A stretch of 64,000 nt of DNA from Streptomyces sp. CB02056 (GCF_001905545.1 NZ_LIPD01000004.1:288610-352609), one strand, 5' to 3'; shown: positions 7,741 to 16,444, numbered from the stretch's first letter. Notes: generated from the letters alone by a model not told the origin. Program-made: numbers and translations.

Positions 7741-8208
7741 ATGAGCACAATCAGCGACATCGGCCGTGCCCCGCTCCCGATCGTGGACGTCCACGTCGTC
7801 CTGCGCACCCCGGACGGCAAGATCCTGCTCTCCCAGCGCGGCGGCCCCTACGGCTACGGCCAGTGGCACGCCCCCAGCGGCAAGCTTGACCCCGGCGAGA
7901 AGCCCGCCCACGGCGCCGCCCGCGAACTGCGGGAGGAGACCGGCATCACGGCCGACCCGGCCCGCCTCCGCCTCGCCTACACCGTCCTGCACCACCAGGC
8001 CCCCGCGCCCCTGCGCCTCGGCCTGTTCTACCTCGCCACCGAGTGGGAGGGGGAGCCGGTCAACCGCGAGCCCGAGAAGTGCCTGGACCTGCGCTGGTTC
8101 GCCGAGGGCGGCTTGCCCGACGACCTGATCCCGTACCCCGCCGCAGGCATCCGCGGCGCCCTCACCGACCCCGGCGGCCTGGCGCACCACGGCTGGCCGG
8201 CCGCGTAG
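7741..8208 (+). CDS. NUDIX hydrolase
   Basis: The product has 155 residues. The complete NUDIX box G(5)E(7)REUxEExGU is present: Gly47, Glu53, then RELREETGI at 61-69, preceded by the APSGKLDPGEKP loop. NUDIX enzymes hydrolyse nucleoside diphosphates linked to another moiety; the substrate is not predictable here. The start ATG follows a weak GAGAG. It lies after the terminator of the radical SAM operon and is convergent with the exonuclease gene. It may be part of the nucleotide-handling theme of the upstream cluster or an independent housecleaning gene. Confidence 0.9.
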   Translation: MSTISDIGRAPLPIVDVHVVLRTPDGKILLSQRGGPYGYGQWHAPSGKLDPGEKPAHGAARELREETGITADPARLRLAYTVLHHQAPAPLRLGLFYLATEWEGEPVNREPEKCLDLRWFAEGGLPDDLIPYPAAGIRGALTDPGGLAHHGWPAA

Positions 8209-8226
8209 CGGTCGGCCGGTAGGGCA

Positions 8227-8259
8227 GGGGCCCGCGTTCGAGGCGAACGTGCGGGCCCC
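8227..8259. terminator. bidirectional terminator between NUDIX and exonuclease genes
   Basis: The stem GGGGCCCGC-GTTCG pairs with CGAAC-GTGCGGGCCCC across a short loop. It lies between two convergent stop codons and can serve both genes. Confidence 0.7.
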
Positions 8260-8274
8260 GGGGTGGAATCGGGG

Positions 8275-9195
8275 TCAGCGGGTGGCGAGGGATTCCAGGA
8301 GGCGGTCGAGGGAGGTGCCGAGGCCCCAGCGGGTGGAGAGTTCCTCCAGGGTCATGGGGTAGAGGGGTTCGCGGGGGAGGACCGGGTCGAAGTCCGGGAG
8401 GGGGGCGTCGGGGGCGACGCGGACGACGGTGGGGGCGACGTCGAGGTAGGCGGCGCCTTCGACGATGTTGCGGCGGCGGGCCGGGGTGAGCTTGGAGCCG
8501 AGGTCGAGGGCGGCGGCGCGGATGGCCGGGAGGTCGCCGTACTCGTTGATCAGCTGGGCGGCGGTCTTCTCGCCGATGCCCTTGACGCCGGGCAGGCCGT
8601 CGGACGGGTCTCCGCGCAGGGCGGCCATGTCGGCGTACTGGGCGCCGCGTACGCCGTACTTCTCCTGGAGCAGCGCGTCGTCGGTGACCTGGAGGTTGCC
8701 CATGCCCTTGACCGGGTAGAGCACGGTGATCCCGCGGGCGTCGTCGACCAGCTGGAAGAGGTCGCGGTCGCCGGTGACGATCTGCACCGGGCCGGTGGCG
8801 CGGGCGGTGAGGGTGCCGATCACGTCGTCCGCCTCGTAGCCGGCGGAGCCGACCCGGGCGATGCCGAGGGCGTCCAGCACCTGTTCGATCACCGGGACCT
8901 GCGGGGCCAGGGTGTCGGGCACCTCCTCCTCGCCGTCCTCGGCGGCCTCGGCGACCCGGTGGGTCTTGTAGGAGGGGACGAGGTCGACCCGCCACTGCGG
9001 GCGCCAGTCGGCGTCCATGCAGGCGACCAGCTGGTCGGGCCGGTGGTCGTGGACCAGCCGGGCGATGAAGTCCAGCAGGCCGCGGACGGCGTTGACCGGC
9101 TCACCCTGCGGCGAGCGCAGGGTGTCCGGTACGCCGTAGTAGGCCCGGAAGTACAGGCTGGCGGAGTCGAGCAGCATCAGTCGCGGTGCGGTCAC
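8275..9195 (-). CDS. 5'-3' exonuclease of the FEN/Pol I N-terminal family
   Basis: The product has 306 residues. It matches the N-terminal nuclease domain of DNA polymerase I without a polymerase. Metal-binding acidic clusters are visible: LLDSASLYFR (Asp10), MDAD (about 60-63), YEADDVIG (120-127) and TGDRDLFQLV (141-150). The helix-hairpin-helix GLPGVKGIGEKTAAQL lies near residues 200-215. The family removes 5' flaps and RNA primers. It is expected to be cytosolic and to back up PolA in Okazaki fragment processing and repair. It is a solitary gene, convergent with the NUDIX gene and followed upstream by the cation transporter in the same direction. Confidence 0.9.
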   Translation of the reverse strand: MTAPRLMLLDSASLYFRAYYGVPDTLRSPQGEPVNAVRGLLDFIARLVHDHRPDQLVACMDADWRPQWRVDLVPSYKTHRVAEAAEDGEEEVPDTLAPQVPVIEQVLDALGIARVGSAGYEADDVIGTLTARATGPVQIVTGDRDLFQLVDDARGITVLYPVKGMGNLQVTDDALLQEKYGVRGAQYADMAALRGDPSDGLPGVKGIGEKTAAQLINEYGDLPAIRAAALDLGSKLTPARRRNIVEGAAYLDVAPTVVRVAPDAPLPDFDPVLPREPLYPMTLEELSTRWGLGTSLDRLLESLATR

Positions 9196-9236
9196 GTCTC
9201 AGATCATGCCGTACGGCGGTGACGGACCGCCGGTTC

Positions 9237-10391
9237 TCAGTGCTCGTGCGGTCCGGCGCGGTGGACCGGGCCGTGGGAGTCGGCGCAGTGCTCGGCGGCG
9301 GAGGAGGCGGCGGAGGCGCCGTTGGGGGCGGCGGTGGAGTCGGGCGGGGTGGCGATCTGCAGCAGCGCGCCGGCCTCGTCCTCGCCGACGTGGTCGACCT
9401 GGAGGGTGGAGTGGGTGATGCCGTACTCGTCCGAGAGCCGGCGCTGCAGGGAGCGCCGCACCGCGTGGCAGTCGCCGCCGGGGGTGACGAGGATGTGTGC
9501 GGACAGGGCGGGCTGGCCGGAGGTGATCTCCCAGATGTGCAGGTCGTGGATCTCCTCGACCAGCGGTTCGGTGACCATCCGGTCGGCGACGGCGTCCGGG
9601 TCGATCCCGGCCGGGGCGGCCTCCAGGAAGATCCGTCCGGAGTCCCGGACCAGCGCGATGCCGGCCTTGAGCATCAGTGCGACGACGATCAGCGAGGCGA
9701 TGGCGTCGGCCCGGGCGAAGCCGGTGGTCAGCACGATCGCGCCGGCGACGGCGGTGGCGATGAAGGCGTACAGGTCGGTCAGGACGTGCTGGAAGGCGCC
9801 TTCGACGTTCAGCGAGCTGCGGTTGGCCTTGGACATGCACCAGGTGGCCGCGAGGTTGACGACGATCCCGATCAGCGCGGTGATCAGCACCAGCGAGCCG
9901 GTGACCTGCGGCGGCTCGAACAGCCGGGTGACCGCCTCGTAGCCCAGCCAGGCCGACAGCACCAGCAGGGTGACCCCGTTGGCCTGCGCGGAGAGGATCT
10001 CGGCGCGCTTGAGGCCGTAGGTGTAGCCGCCCCGGGCCGGGCGGGCGGCGAGCCGCATGGCGATCAGCGCGAGCACGATCGAGGCGGCGTCGGTGAGCAT
10101 GTGCGCCGCGTCCGAGATCAGGGCCAGGGACTGGGCGGCGAAGCCGACCACGACCTCGCCGGCCATGAAGACGACGATCAGGGCGAGGGCGCTGAGCAGC
10201 CAGCGGCGGTCCGCGTCGGCGGCGACGCCGTGCGAGTGGCCGCCGTGTCCCCCGGAGCCGTGCGAGTGCCCCCCGGAGCCGTGGGAGTGCCCGCCGGAAC
10301 CATGCGCGTGCCCCCCGGAGCCGTGCGAGTGCGAGGGCGAGTGCCTCTGGTCATGCGCATGATCATCGTGCGAGTGCTCGTGCCCGGCCAT
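9237..10391 (-). CDS. cation diffusion facilitator (CDF) metal efflux transporter
   Basis: The product has 384 residues. The ATG at 10391 follows AGAGGA. The N-terminal 55 residues are a His/Gly/Ser repeat tract (HGSGGHS units), followed by six membrane segments. The metal-site pairs sit in DAAHMLTDA (transmembrane segment 2) and HVLTDLYAF (segment 5), the pattern of zinc-exporting CDF proteins such as ZitB and CzcD. A cytosolic ferredoxin-like domain (about 265-345) and a second His-rich tail complete it. Likely role: proton-coupled export of zinc or a similar divalent ion, with the His tract as buffer or sensor. No metalloregulator gene adjoins. Confidence 0.9.
   Translation of the reverse strand: MAGHEHSHDDHAHDQRHSPSHSHGSGGHAHGSGGHSHGSGGHSHGSGGHGGHSHGVAADADRRWLLSALALIVVFMAGEVVVGFAAQSLALISDAAHMLTDAASIVLALIAMRLAARPARGGYTYGLKRAEILSAQANGVTLLVLSAWLGYEAVTRLFEPPQVTGSLVLITALIGIVVNLAATWCMSKANRSSLNVEGAFQHVLTDLYAFIATAVAGAIVLTTGFARADAIASLIVVALMLKAGIALVRDSGRIFLEAAPAGIDPDAVADRMVTEPLVEEIHDLHIWEITSGQPALSAHILVTPGGDCHAVRRSLQRRLSDEYGITHSTLQVDHVGEDEAGALLQIATPPDSTAAPNGASAASSAAEHCADSHGPVHRAGPHEH
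10245..10335. repeat. 21-nt tandem repeats encoding the His-rich tail
   Basis: Four to five imperfect copies of a 21-nt unit (core CCCCGGAGCCGTGCGAGTGC on the plus strand) encode HGSGGHS repeats at the N-terminus of the CDF protein. Such tracts can change copy number by slippage, altering the length of the metal-binding loop without shifting the frame. Confidence 0.75.
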
Positions 10392-10585
10392 GGAAGTCCT
10401 CTCTGGGCGCACGGGTGGGAAAGGGGGCGCGATACGACCGCCCCGCAACCGAAGTGAACCGCAGAATCGACAAAGATCCAAAGGTTGTACTGGTGACCGT
10501 TGTCGTTCCCGTCCGGGCGGCCGGATCCGGCTCACTCCGCACCCGGCCGGCCTCCCGAACTCCCTTTCCCCCGCGCCCAGTTGAT

Positions 10586-11323
10586 CTACCCCAGCGCCAT
10601 CGCGTCGAGGACCGCCGCGGTGGCCGCCCGGACCAGGGCCCGCATCAGCCGCAGGTCGTCCCCCTGCTCCGGGTGCCACTGCACCCCGAGCGCGAACCCC
10701 GGCCCCTCCACCGCCTCCACCGTCCCGTCCGGCGCGTGGGCGCTCACCCGCAGGCCCGCCCCCACCCGGTCGACGGCCTGGTGGTGGAAGGTCGGCACCT
10801 CCAGCTCGCTCTCCGGCAGCAGCCCGCCCAGCAGCGTCCCCGGCACCGGCCGCACCAGGTGCGAGCCGTAGCACCCGGGCGAGCCGCCGTGCACGTCCAC
10901 CGGCACCACGTCCGGCAGGTGCTGCACCAGCGTCCCGCCGCACACCACGTTCAGGACCTGCATCCCCCGGCAGACCGCCAGCAGCGGCATCCCCGCCGCC
11001 AGTGCCGACCGCAGCAGCGCGACCTCCCAGGCGTCCCGCTCCGGCGAGTCCACCTCCGTCGCCGGGTGGGCCGGCTCCCCGTAGTACGCCGGGTCGATGT
11101 CCGGCCCGCCCGCGATCACCAGGCCGTCCAGCCGGGCCAGCACCTCCGGGGCGCGCTCCGGGACGTCCGGCGGCAGCAGGACCGCGATCCCGCCGGAGTC
11201 CCGGACCTGTGCGGTGTACCGCTCGGGCAGCAGGGCCACCCGGCGGCCCCGCCAATCGCTCCAACTCGCGTCCACCAGGTAGGTGCTGACGCCGATCAAA
11301 GGCCTGCGATCCATGGCGCGCAT
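10586..11323 (-). CDS. gamma-glutamyl-gamma-aminobutyrate hydrolase-like class I glutamine amidotransferase
   Basis: The product has 245 residues. The class I amidotransferase triad is visible: nucleophile Cys in AVCRGMQ (about 118), and His-Glu in GVQWHPEQ near 220. The oxyanion region GGPDIDPAYYGE fits the PuuD/peptidase C26 family, which hydrolyses gamma-glutamyl amides. It is divergent from glnA4 next door and probably removes the gamma-glutamyl group from the oxidised product of that pathway. The start could be ATG 11323 or 11314; both lie behind GGGGGGAG. Confidence 0.88.
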   Translation of the reverse strand: MRAMDRRPLIGVSTYLVDASWSDWRGRRVALLPERYTAQVRDSGGIAVLLPPDVPERAPEVLARLDGLVIAGGPDIDPAYYGEPAHPATEVDSPERDAWEVALLRSALAAGMPLLAVCRGMQVLNVVCGGTLVQHLPDVVPVDVHGGSPGCYGSHLVRPVPGTLLGGLLPESELEVPTFHHQAVDRVGAGLRVSAHAPDGTVEAVEGPGFALGVQWHPEQGDDLRLMRALVRAATAAVLDAMALG

Positions 11324-11479
11324 TCTCCCCCCGGAGCACCTGATCCACCGTCAGCCACGCGCGTCGGCGCGCCACGGGCGCCCGACACCCACCCGCCCTC
11401 TTCCGCCCCGCGAGTCGCAGGCCGTACGGTTCGCTGTGACCGTTTGATCTCGAAGAGTGATCGAGGAGGAGGGTTCGGT

Positions 11480-12874
11480 ATGTCCGAAACGCCCGAACGG
11501 GCCGCCGCGGGCTCGCCGCCCCGGCCGCCGCTGACCCTGGACCGGCTGCGCGCCCTGGTGGACACCGGTGAGGTGCACACCGTCGCGCTCGCCTTCACCG
11601 ACATGCAGGGGCGCCTCCAGGGCAAGCGCTTCGCCGCCCGGTTCTTCCTCGACGAGGTGGCCGAGCACGGCGCCGAGGCCTGCGACTACCTGCTGGCCGT
11701 CGACGTCGACCTGAACACCGTGGACGGCTACGCCTTCTCCTCCTGGGCCACCGGCTACGGCGACTTCGCGATGCGCCCCGACCTCGGCACCCTGCGGCTG
11801 ACCCCCTGGCAGCCCGGCACCGCCCAGGTCACCGCCGACCTCGCCCGGCACGGCGGCCACCCGGTGGACGCCGCCCCGCGCCAGCTGCTGCGCCGCCAGA
11901 TCGCCCGGCTCGCCGAGTACGGTCTGGCCGCCGACATCGGCACCGAGCTGGAGTTCCTGGTCTTCCGCGACACCTACGAGCAGGCCTGGCTGGGGGGCTA
12001 CCGCGGCCTGACCCCGGCGAACCTCTACAACGTGGACTACTCGATGCTGGGCACCGCCCGGGTCGAGCCGCTGCTGTCCCGGATCCGCACCGAGATGGCC
12101 GGCGCCGGCCTGGTGGTGGAGTCCGCCAAGGGCGAGTGCAACCTCGGCCAGCACGAGATCGCCTTCCGCTACGCCGACGCCCTCACCACCTGCGACCAGC
12201 ACAGCGTCTACAAGACCGGTGCGAAGGAGATCGCCGCCCAACTCGGCTGCGCGCTCACCTTCATGGCCAAGTACGACGAGCGCGAGGGCAACAGCTGCCA
12301 CATCCACCTCTCGCTGCGCGACGCCGTCGGCGCCCCCGCCTTCGCCGACCGGGACGGCCGGATGACCGACACCATGCGGCACTTCCTGGCCGGCCAGCTG
12401 GTCGCGCTGCGCGAGTTCAGCCTGCTGTACGCGCCGAACATCAACTCCTACAAGCGCTACCGCCCGGGCTCCTTCGCCCCGACCGCCGTCGCCTGGGGCC
12501 GGGACAACCGAACCTGCGCCTACCGGGTGGTCGGCCACGGCCCCGGCCTGCGGATGGAGAACCGGGTACCGGGCGGCGACGTCAACCCGTACCTCGCGGT
12601 GGCCGGGATGATCGCGGCCGGCCTGCACGGGCTGCAGCGCAAGCTGGACCTGCCCGCGCCCTGCCTCGGCAACGCCTACGCGGTGGAGGAGTACGCGCGG
12701 GTGCCCGGCTCGCTGCGCGAGGCCGCCGGGCTCTGGGCGGACAGCGCACTGGCCCGCGAAGCCTTCGGCGACGACGTGGTCGAGCACTACCTGAACATGG
12801 CCCGGGTCGAGCAGTCCGCCTACGACGGGGCGGTCACCGACTGGGAGCGCTACCGATCCTTCGAACGGATGTGA
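11480..12874 (+). CDS. glnA4: glutamine synthetase-like gamma-glutamylamide synthetase (GlnA4 type)
   Basis: The product has 464 residues. The ATG follows GAGGAGGAG. Signatures of the glutamine synthetase fold include GTELEFLVF, GQHEIAFRY (metal-binding Glu), NSCHIHLS and NINSYKRYRPGSFAPTAVAWG with RMENRVPGGDVNPYL. It is shorter than housekeeping GlnA and lacks the adenylylation tyrosine loop. Gene order with the amidotransferase, aldehyde dehydrogenase and SDR matches the Streptomyces coelicolor SCO1613 locus. GlnA4 there is reported to glutamylate ethanolamine, while its relative GlnA3 acts on polyamines. I infer the same first step for amine use here; the exact amine is not proven. Confidence 0.85.
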   Translation: MSETPERAAAGSPPRPPLTLDRLRALVDTGEVHTVALAFTDMQGRLQGKRFAARFFLDEVAEHGAEACDYLLAVDVDLNTVDGYAFSSWATGYGDFAMRPDLGTLRLTPWQPGTAQVTADLARHGGHPVDAAPRQLLRRQIARLAEYGLAADIGTELEFLVFRDTYEQAWLGGYRGLTPANLYNVDYSMLGTARVEPLLSRIRTEMAGAGLVVESAKGECNLGQHEIAFRYADALTTCDQHSVYKTGAKEIAAQLGCALTFMAKYDEREGNSCHIHLSLRDAVGAPAFADRDGRMTDTMRHFLAGQLVALREFSLLYAPNINSYKRYRPGSFAPTAVAWGRDNRTCAYRVVGHGPGLRMENRVPGGDVNPYLAVAGMIAAGLHGLQRKLDLPAPCLGNAYAVEEYARVPGSLREAAGLWADSALAREAFGDDVVEHYLNMARVEQSAYDGAVTDWERYRSFERM

Positions 12875-12877
12875 GTC

Positions 12878-14257
12878 ATGAGCGAGCCGAACGCGACCGC
12901 CGGGAGCAGCACGGTCCGCAACCCCGCCACCGGCGAGGTGCTCGCCACCGTCCCCGACACCACCCCCGAGCAGCTGGACGCGGCCGTCCGGCGCGCGGTG
13001 AAGGCCCAGGCCGGCTGGGCGGCGCTGGCCCCCGGTGAACGCGCCCGGCTGCTGCGCCGGTTCGCCGACCAGGTCGAGGTGCACGTCCCGGAGCTGGCCG
13101 CCCTGGAGGTGGCGGAGGCCGGCCACCTCCAGGCCAGCGCCCGCTGGGAGGCCGGCAACGTCCGGGACCTGCTGGAGTACGCCGCCGGGGGAGTGGAACG
13201 GCTGACCGGCCGGCAGATCCCGGTCCCCGGCGGCCTGGACGTGACCTTCCATGAGCCGGTCGGCCTGGTCGGGGTGATCGCGCCGTGGAACTTCCCGATG
13301 CCGATCGCCGCCTGGGGCTTCGCCCCCGCCCTGGCGGCCGGCAACGCCGTCCTGCTCAAGCCCGCCGAGGCCACCCCGCTGACCGCCCTGCGGCTGGCCG
13401 AACTCGCCCTCGCGGCGGGCCTGCCCGAGGGCCTGTTCCAGACCGTCCCCGGCGCGGGCGCCACCACCGGACGCGCCCTGGTGGACCACCCGGCCGTCCG
13501 CAAGATCGTCTTCACCGGCTCGACCCTCGTCGGCAAGGAGGTCGCCGCCCGCTGCGCCGCCCGCGCCAAGCGGGTCACCCTGGAGCTCGGCGGCAAGAGC
13601 CCCAACATCGTCTTCGCCGACGCCGACCTGGCCCGCGCCGCCGACCCGCTCTCCTTCGCCGACAACAGCGGCCAGGACTGCTGCGCCCGCAGCCGGATCC
13701 TGGTCCAGCGCGAGGTGTACGAGGACTTCCTCGCCCTGCTGCTGCCCGCCGTCGACACCCTGCGCACCGGCGACCCGACCGACCCGCAGACCCAGCTCGG
13801 CCCGCTGATCTCGGCCGCCCAGGTCCGCCGGGTGGCCTCCTACCTCACCCCCGACCTGCCGGTGCTGGCCCGCGGCAAGGTCCCGGACGGGCCCGGCTAC
13901 TGGTACCCGCCGACGGTGGTCGCCCCCGAGGACCCGGAGGTCCCGGCCGTCACCGAGGAGATCTTCGGCCCGGTCGCCGCCGTCCTGCCGTTCACCGACG
14001 AGGCCGACGCGCTGCGGCTGGCCAACGCCACCCGCTACGGCCTGTCCGGCTCGATCTGGACCAGGGACGTCGGCCGCGCGCTGCGCCTGGCCCGGGGCGT
14101 ACGGGCGGGCAACCTGTCGGTCAACTCGCACTCCTCGGTGCGCTACTGGACGCCCTTCGGCGGCTTCGGCGAGTCCGGGGTGGGCCGCGAGCTGGGGCCG
14201 GACGCGCTGCGCCACTTCACCGAGACCAAGAACGTCTTCATCCACAGCGAGGAGTGA
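12878..14257 (+). CDS. NAD(P)-dependent aldehyde dehydrogenase
   Basis: The product has 459 residues and starts 3 nt after the glnA4 stop. It is a canonical ALDH: PWNFP (Asn138), KPAE (Lys161), FTGST (212-216), general base Glu236 in LELGGKSPN and nucleophile Cys268 or Cys269 in NSGQDCCARS. It ends in the conserved PFGGFGESGVGRE block. In the glnA4 setting it probably oxidises the gamma-glutamylamino aldehyde before the amidotransferase releases glutamate. The immediate spacing indicates one operon of synthetase, ALDH and SDR. Confidence 0.92.
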   Translation: MSEPNATAGSSTVRNPATGEVLATVPDTTPEQLDAAVRRAVKAQAGWAALAPGERARLLRRFADQVEVHVPELAALEVAEAGHLQASARWEAGNVRDLLEYAAGGVERLTGRQIPVPGGLDVTFHEPVGLVGVIAPWNFPMPIAAWGFAPALAAGNAVLLKPAEATPLTALRLAELALAAGLPEGLFQTVPGAGATTGRALVDHPAVRKIVFTGSTLVGKEVAARCAARAKRVTLELGGKSPNIVFADADLARAADPLSFADNSGQDCCARSRILVQREVYEDFLALLLPAVDTLRTGDPTDPQTQLGPLISAAQVRRVASYLTPDLPVLARGKVPDGPGYWYPPTVVAPEDPEVPAVTEEIFGPVAAVLPFTDEADALRLANATRYGLSGSIWTRDVGRALRLARGVRAGNLSVNSHSSVRYWTPFGGFGESGVGRELGPDALRHFTETKNVFIHSEE

Positions 14258-14264
14258 CAGCCCG

Positions 14265-15065
14265 ATGAGCGAGAAGCACGCCGCGCCGGACGAGCCCGTC
14301 TGCCGACGGCTGGTCGGCCGCACCGCCGTGGTCACCGGCGCGGGCAGCGGGATCGGCCTGGCCGCCGCCCGCCGGCTCGCCTCGGAGGGCGCGAAGGTGG
14401 TCTGCGCCGACCTCGACGAGGAGACCGGGCGGGCCGCCGCCAAGGAGGTCGGCGGGCTGTTCGTGCACACCGACGTCACCGACCCGTACATGGTCGAGGC
14501 GCTGTTCGACGAGGCGTACGAGACCTGCGGCAGCGTGGACGTCGCGTTCAACAACGCGGGCATCTCGCCGCCCGAGGACGACTCGATCCTGACCACCGGC
14601 CTGGACGCCTGGCGCAGGGTCCAGGAGGTCAACCTGACCTCGGTCTACCTGTGCTGCAAGGCCGCGCTGCCGTACATGCGCCGGCACGGGCGGGGCTCGA
14701 TCATCAACACCGCCAGCTTCGTGGCCCGGATGGGCGCGGCCACCTCGCAGATCTCCTACACCGCCTCCAAGGGCGGGGTGCTGGCGATGTCCCGCGAGCT
14801 GGGCGTGCAGTTCGCCCGGGAGGGCATCCGGGTCAACGCGCTCTCGCCGGGGCCGGTGGACACCCCGCTGCTGCGCGAGCTGTTCGCCAAGGACCCGGAG
14901 CGGGCCGCCCGCCGGCTGGTGCACATCCCGCTCGGCCGGTTCGCCCGGGCCGAGGAGATCGCCGCCGCGGTGGCCTTCCTGGCCAGCGACGACTCCTCGT
15001 TCATCACGGCGAGCGAGTTCCTGGTGGACGGCGGCATCTCCGGGGCGTACGTCACACCGCTGTAG
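14265..15065 (+). CDS. short-chain dehydrogenase/reductase
   Basis: The product has 266 residues. It is a classical SDR: the TGAGSGIG cofactor loop at 24-31, NNAG, a catalytic Ser and YxxxK (Tyr165, Lys169), and a C-terminal FLVDGG. It follows the ALDH gene by 7 nt, so it is the third gene of the glnA4 operon. A role oxidising a hydroxyl group of the gamma-glutamyl intermediate is plausible, for example gamma-glutamylethanolamide to the aldehyde. That is inference from position. Confidence 0.9.
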   Translation: MSEKHAAPDEPVCRRLVGRTAVVTGAGSGIGLAAARRLASEGAKVVCADLDEETGRAAAKEVGGLFVHTDVTDPYMVEALFDEAYETCGSVDVAFNNAGISPPEDDSILTTGLDAWRRVQEVNLTSVYLCCKAALPYMRRHGRGSIINTASFVARMGAATSQISYTASKGGVLAMSRELGVQFAREGIRVNALSPGPVDTPLLRELFAKDPERAARRLVHIPLGRFARAEEIAAAVAFLASDDSSFITASEFLVDGGISGAYVTPL

Positions 15066-15184
15066 CCGTCCGCGGCCGCGGGCGGTCGGGCCGCACAAGG
15101 GCTGCACAAGGGCCGCGGAAGGGTCGCAGCCGGGGTTCTCACCGGAATCTCATCGAAAACGGCGGGAATTCCGGGCCGCGCTGA

Positions 15185-15213
15185 TTTCGCGTTTATCCGG
15201 CTGCCTTTAGATT
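15185..15213 (+). promoter_or_regulatory. candidate promoter for a leaderless message
   Basis: A TAGATT -10-like hexamer at 15208-15213 sits only 7 nt before GTG 15221, with no purine-rich ribosome binding site between. The -35 match (TTTCGC, 15185-15190) is weak. The layout implies transcription starting at or next to the initiation codon. Confidence 0.4.
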
Positions 15214-15220
15214 CTCTACC

Positions 15221-16381
15221 GTGAGCGAGCAGATTCCCGCCGGGTGGTACCCGGACCCCAAGAACACCACCGGCGACCCGAGGCCGCAGCGGTGGTGGGA
15301 CGGCAAGGGCTGGACGGCCGACACCCGGCCCGCACCCTCGGACGCCCCGGCACCGCAGGCTCCGGAGGCGGAGCCGACGGCCGCCGCGGCCCCGGGGCCG
15401 GGAGCGGCCGGGCAGACCACGGTGCTGGAGGGCGAGGTGCTGGAGAGCGGCCCGACCGTCCGCTACCCGGAGCCGCCGCCCTTCGGCGCCGCCTACGGCT
15501 CGCCCGCCGGGCCGCCGCGCAAGCCCCGGCGCAAGCCCTCCAAGCTGGTGCTGGCGACCACCGTCGCCGCCCTGCTCGGCCTGGCCGTCGGCGCGGGGGT
15601 CACCTACCTCGCGGTGGACGGCCACGGCGACCGCGCCCCGCGCAGCGCCCGCCCGGCCCCGCAGGGCGGCGGCTACGGCCCGTGGGGCGGCCTCCCGGGC
15701 TTCGGCGACCCCGGCAACGGTGGGGGCGGGGACAGCAAGGGCGGCAACGGGGGCAACGGCGGGAACGGCGGGAAGGGCGGCGGCGGGAACGGCAACGGCG
15801 GCGGCAAGACCCGCCCGAGCACCGACCAGGCGATCGACGTGGTCAACAAGCTCACCCTGCCGGTCCCGGACGGTTGGGAGGCCGGCACCACCACCGACGG
15901 CTACGCCATGCTCAGCGTCGGCTCGTACACCTGTGTGGACGGCAAGAACATCTGTTCCCTCGGCGGGGCCAACACCGGCCGGATCGACGGCGGCGGCACC
16001 GACGCCCAGGCGGCGGCCAAGGCCGACATCGCGGCGGCCGCCAAGGCCGCGTACGGCGACGTCACCGGGCACCAGGAGCTCAAGTCCGAGGCCGTGAAGG
16101 TCAACGGCCAGGACGGCTACCTGGTCCGCTGGAAGGTGGACGCGCCCAAGGGCAACAACGGCTACGTGCAGACCGTGGTCTTCCCGTCCGCCGACGGGAA
16201 GTCGCTGGTCTCGGTGCACTTCGGCTTCGACATCGCCGACAAGTCGCCGGACGTCGCGGTGATGGACACCATCGTCAAGGGCATCACCGACTACAAGGGC
16301 AAGCTGCCGACCATCCCGGGGCTGCCCGGCTCCGGCGGGTCCGGTGCGGGCGCCGGCGGCGCCGGGGGCACCACCACCTGA
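15221..16381 (+). CDS. DUF2510 membrane-anchored protein with exported C-terminal domain
   Basis: The product has 386 residues from GTG 15221. An N-terminal DUF2510 module has the pattern IPAGWYPDP...RWWDGKGWT (5-33). A Pro/Ala linker follows, then one membrane helix (about 107-130, LVLATTVAALLGLAVGAGV), a Gly/Asn/Lys-rich linker (about 165-200) and a folded domain of about 180 residues. The topology is N-terminus inside, C-terminus outside. DUF2510 is common in actinobacterial envelope proteins; its function is unknown. The outer domain has two cysteines (YTCVDGKNICSLG) that could pair. No enzymatic motif is seen. Confidence 0.8.
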   Translation: MSEQIPAGWYPDPKNTTGDPRPQRWWDGKGWTADTRPAPSDAPAPQAPEAEPTAAAAPGPGAAGQTTVLEGEVLESGPTVRYPEPPPFGAAYGSPAGPPRKPRRKPSKLVLATTVAALLGLAVGAGVTYLAVDGHGDRAPRSARPAPQGGGYGPWGGLPGFGDPGNGGGGDSKGGNGGNGGNGGKGGGGNGNGGGKTRPSTDQAIDVVNKLTLPVPDGWEAGTTTDGYAMLSVGSYTCVDGKNICSLGGANTGRIDGGGTDAQAAAKADIAAAAKAAYGDVTGHQELKSEAVKVNGQDGYLVRWKVDAPKGNNGYVQTVVFPSADGKSLVSVHFGFDIADKSPDVAVMDTIVKGITDYKGKLPTIPGLPGSGGSGAGAGGAGGTTT

Positions 16382-16400
16382 GCACCGCGCTCCTCACACG

Positions 16401-16444
16401 GCGGCGGCCCACCCGGGAGGGAACCCTCCGGGTGGGCCGCCGCC
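16401..16444. terminator. bidirectional terminator between DUF2510 and LPMO genes
   Basis: A GC-rich hairpin with arms GCGGCGGCCCACCCGG and its complement lies between convergent stops at 16381 and 16521. Confidence 0.7.

Noticed and set aside
9199..9840. 213-codon minus-strand frame inside the CDF transporter gene
   Set aside because: It is an Arg/Pro/Gly-rich shadow of the transporter, whose membrane segments and metal motifs are in another frame.
11351..14632. 1093-codon open frame on the minus strand
   Set aside because: It lies opposite glnA4, ALDH and SDR, all of which have clear motifs on the plus strand.
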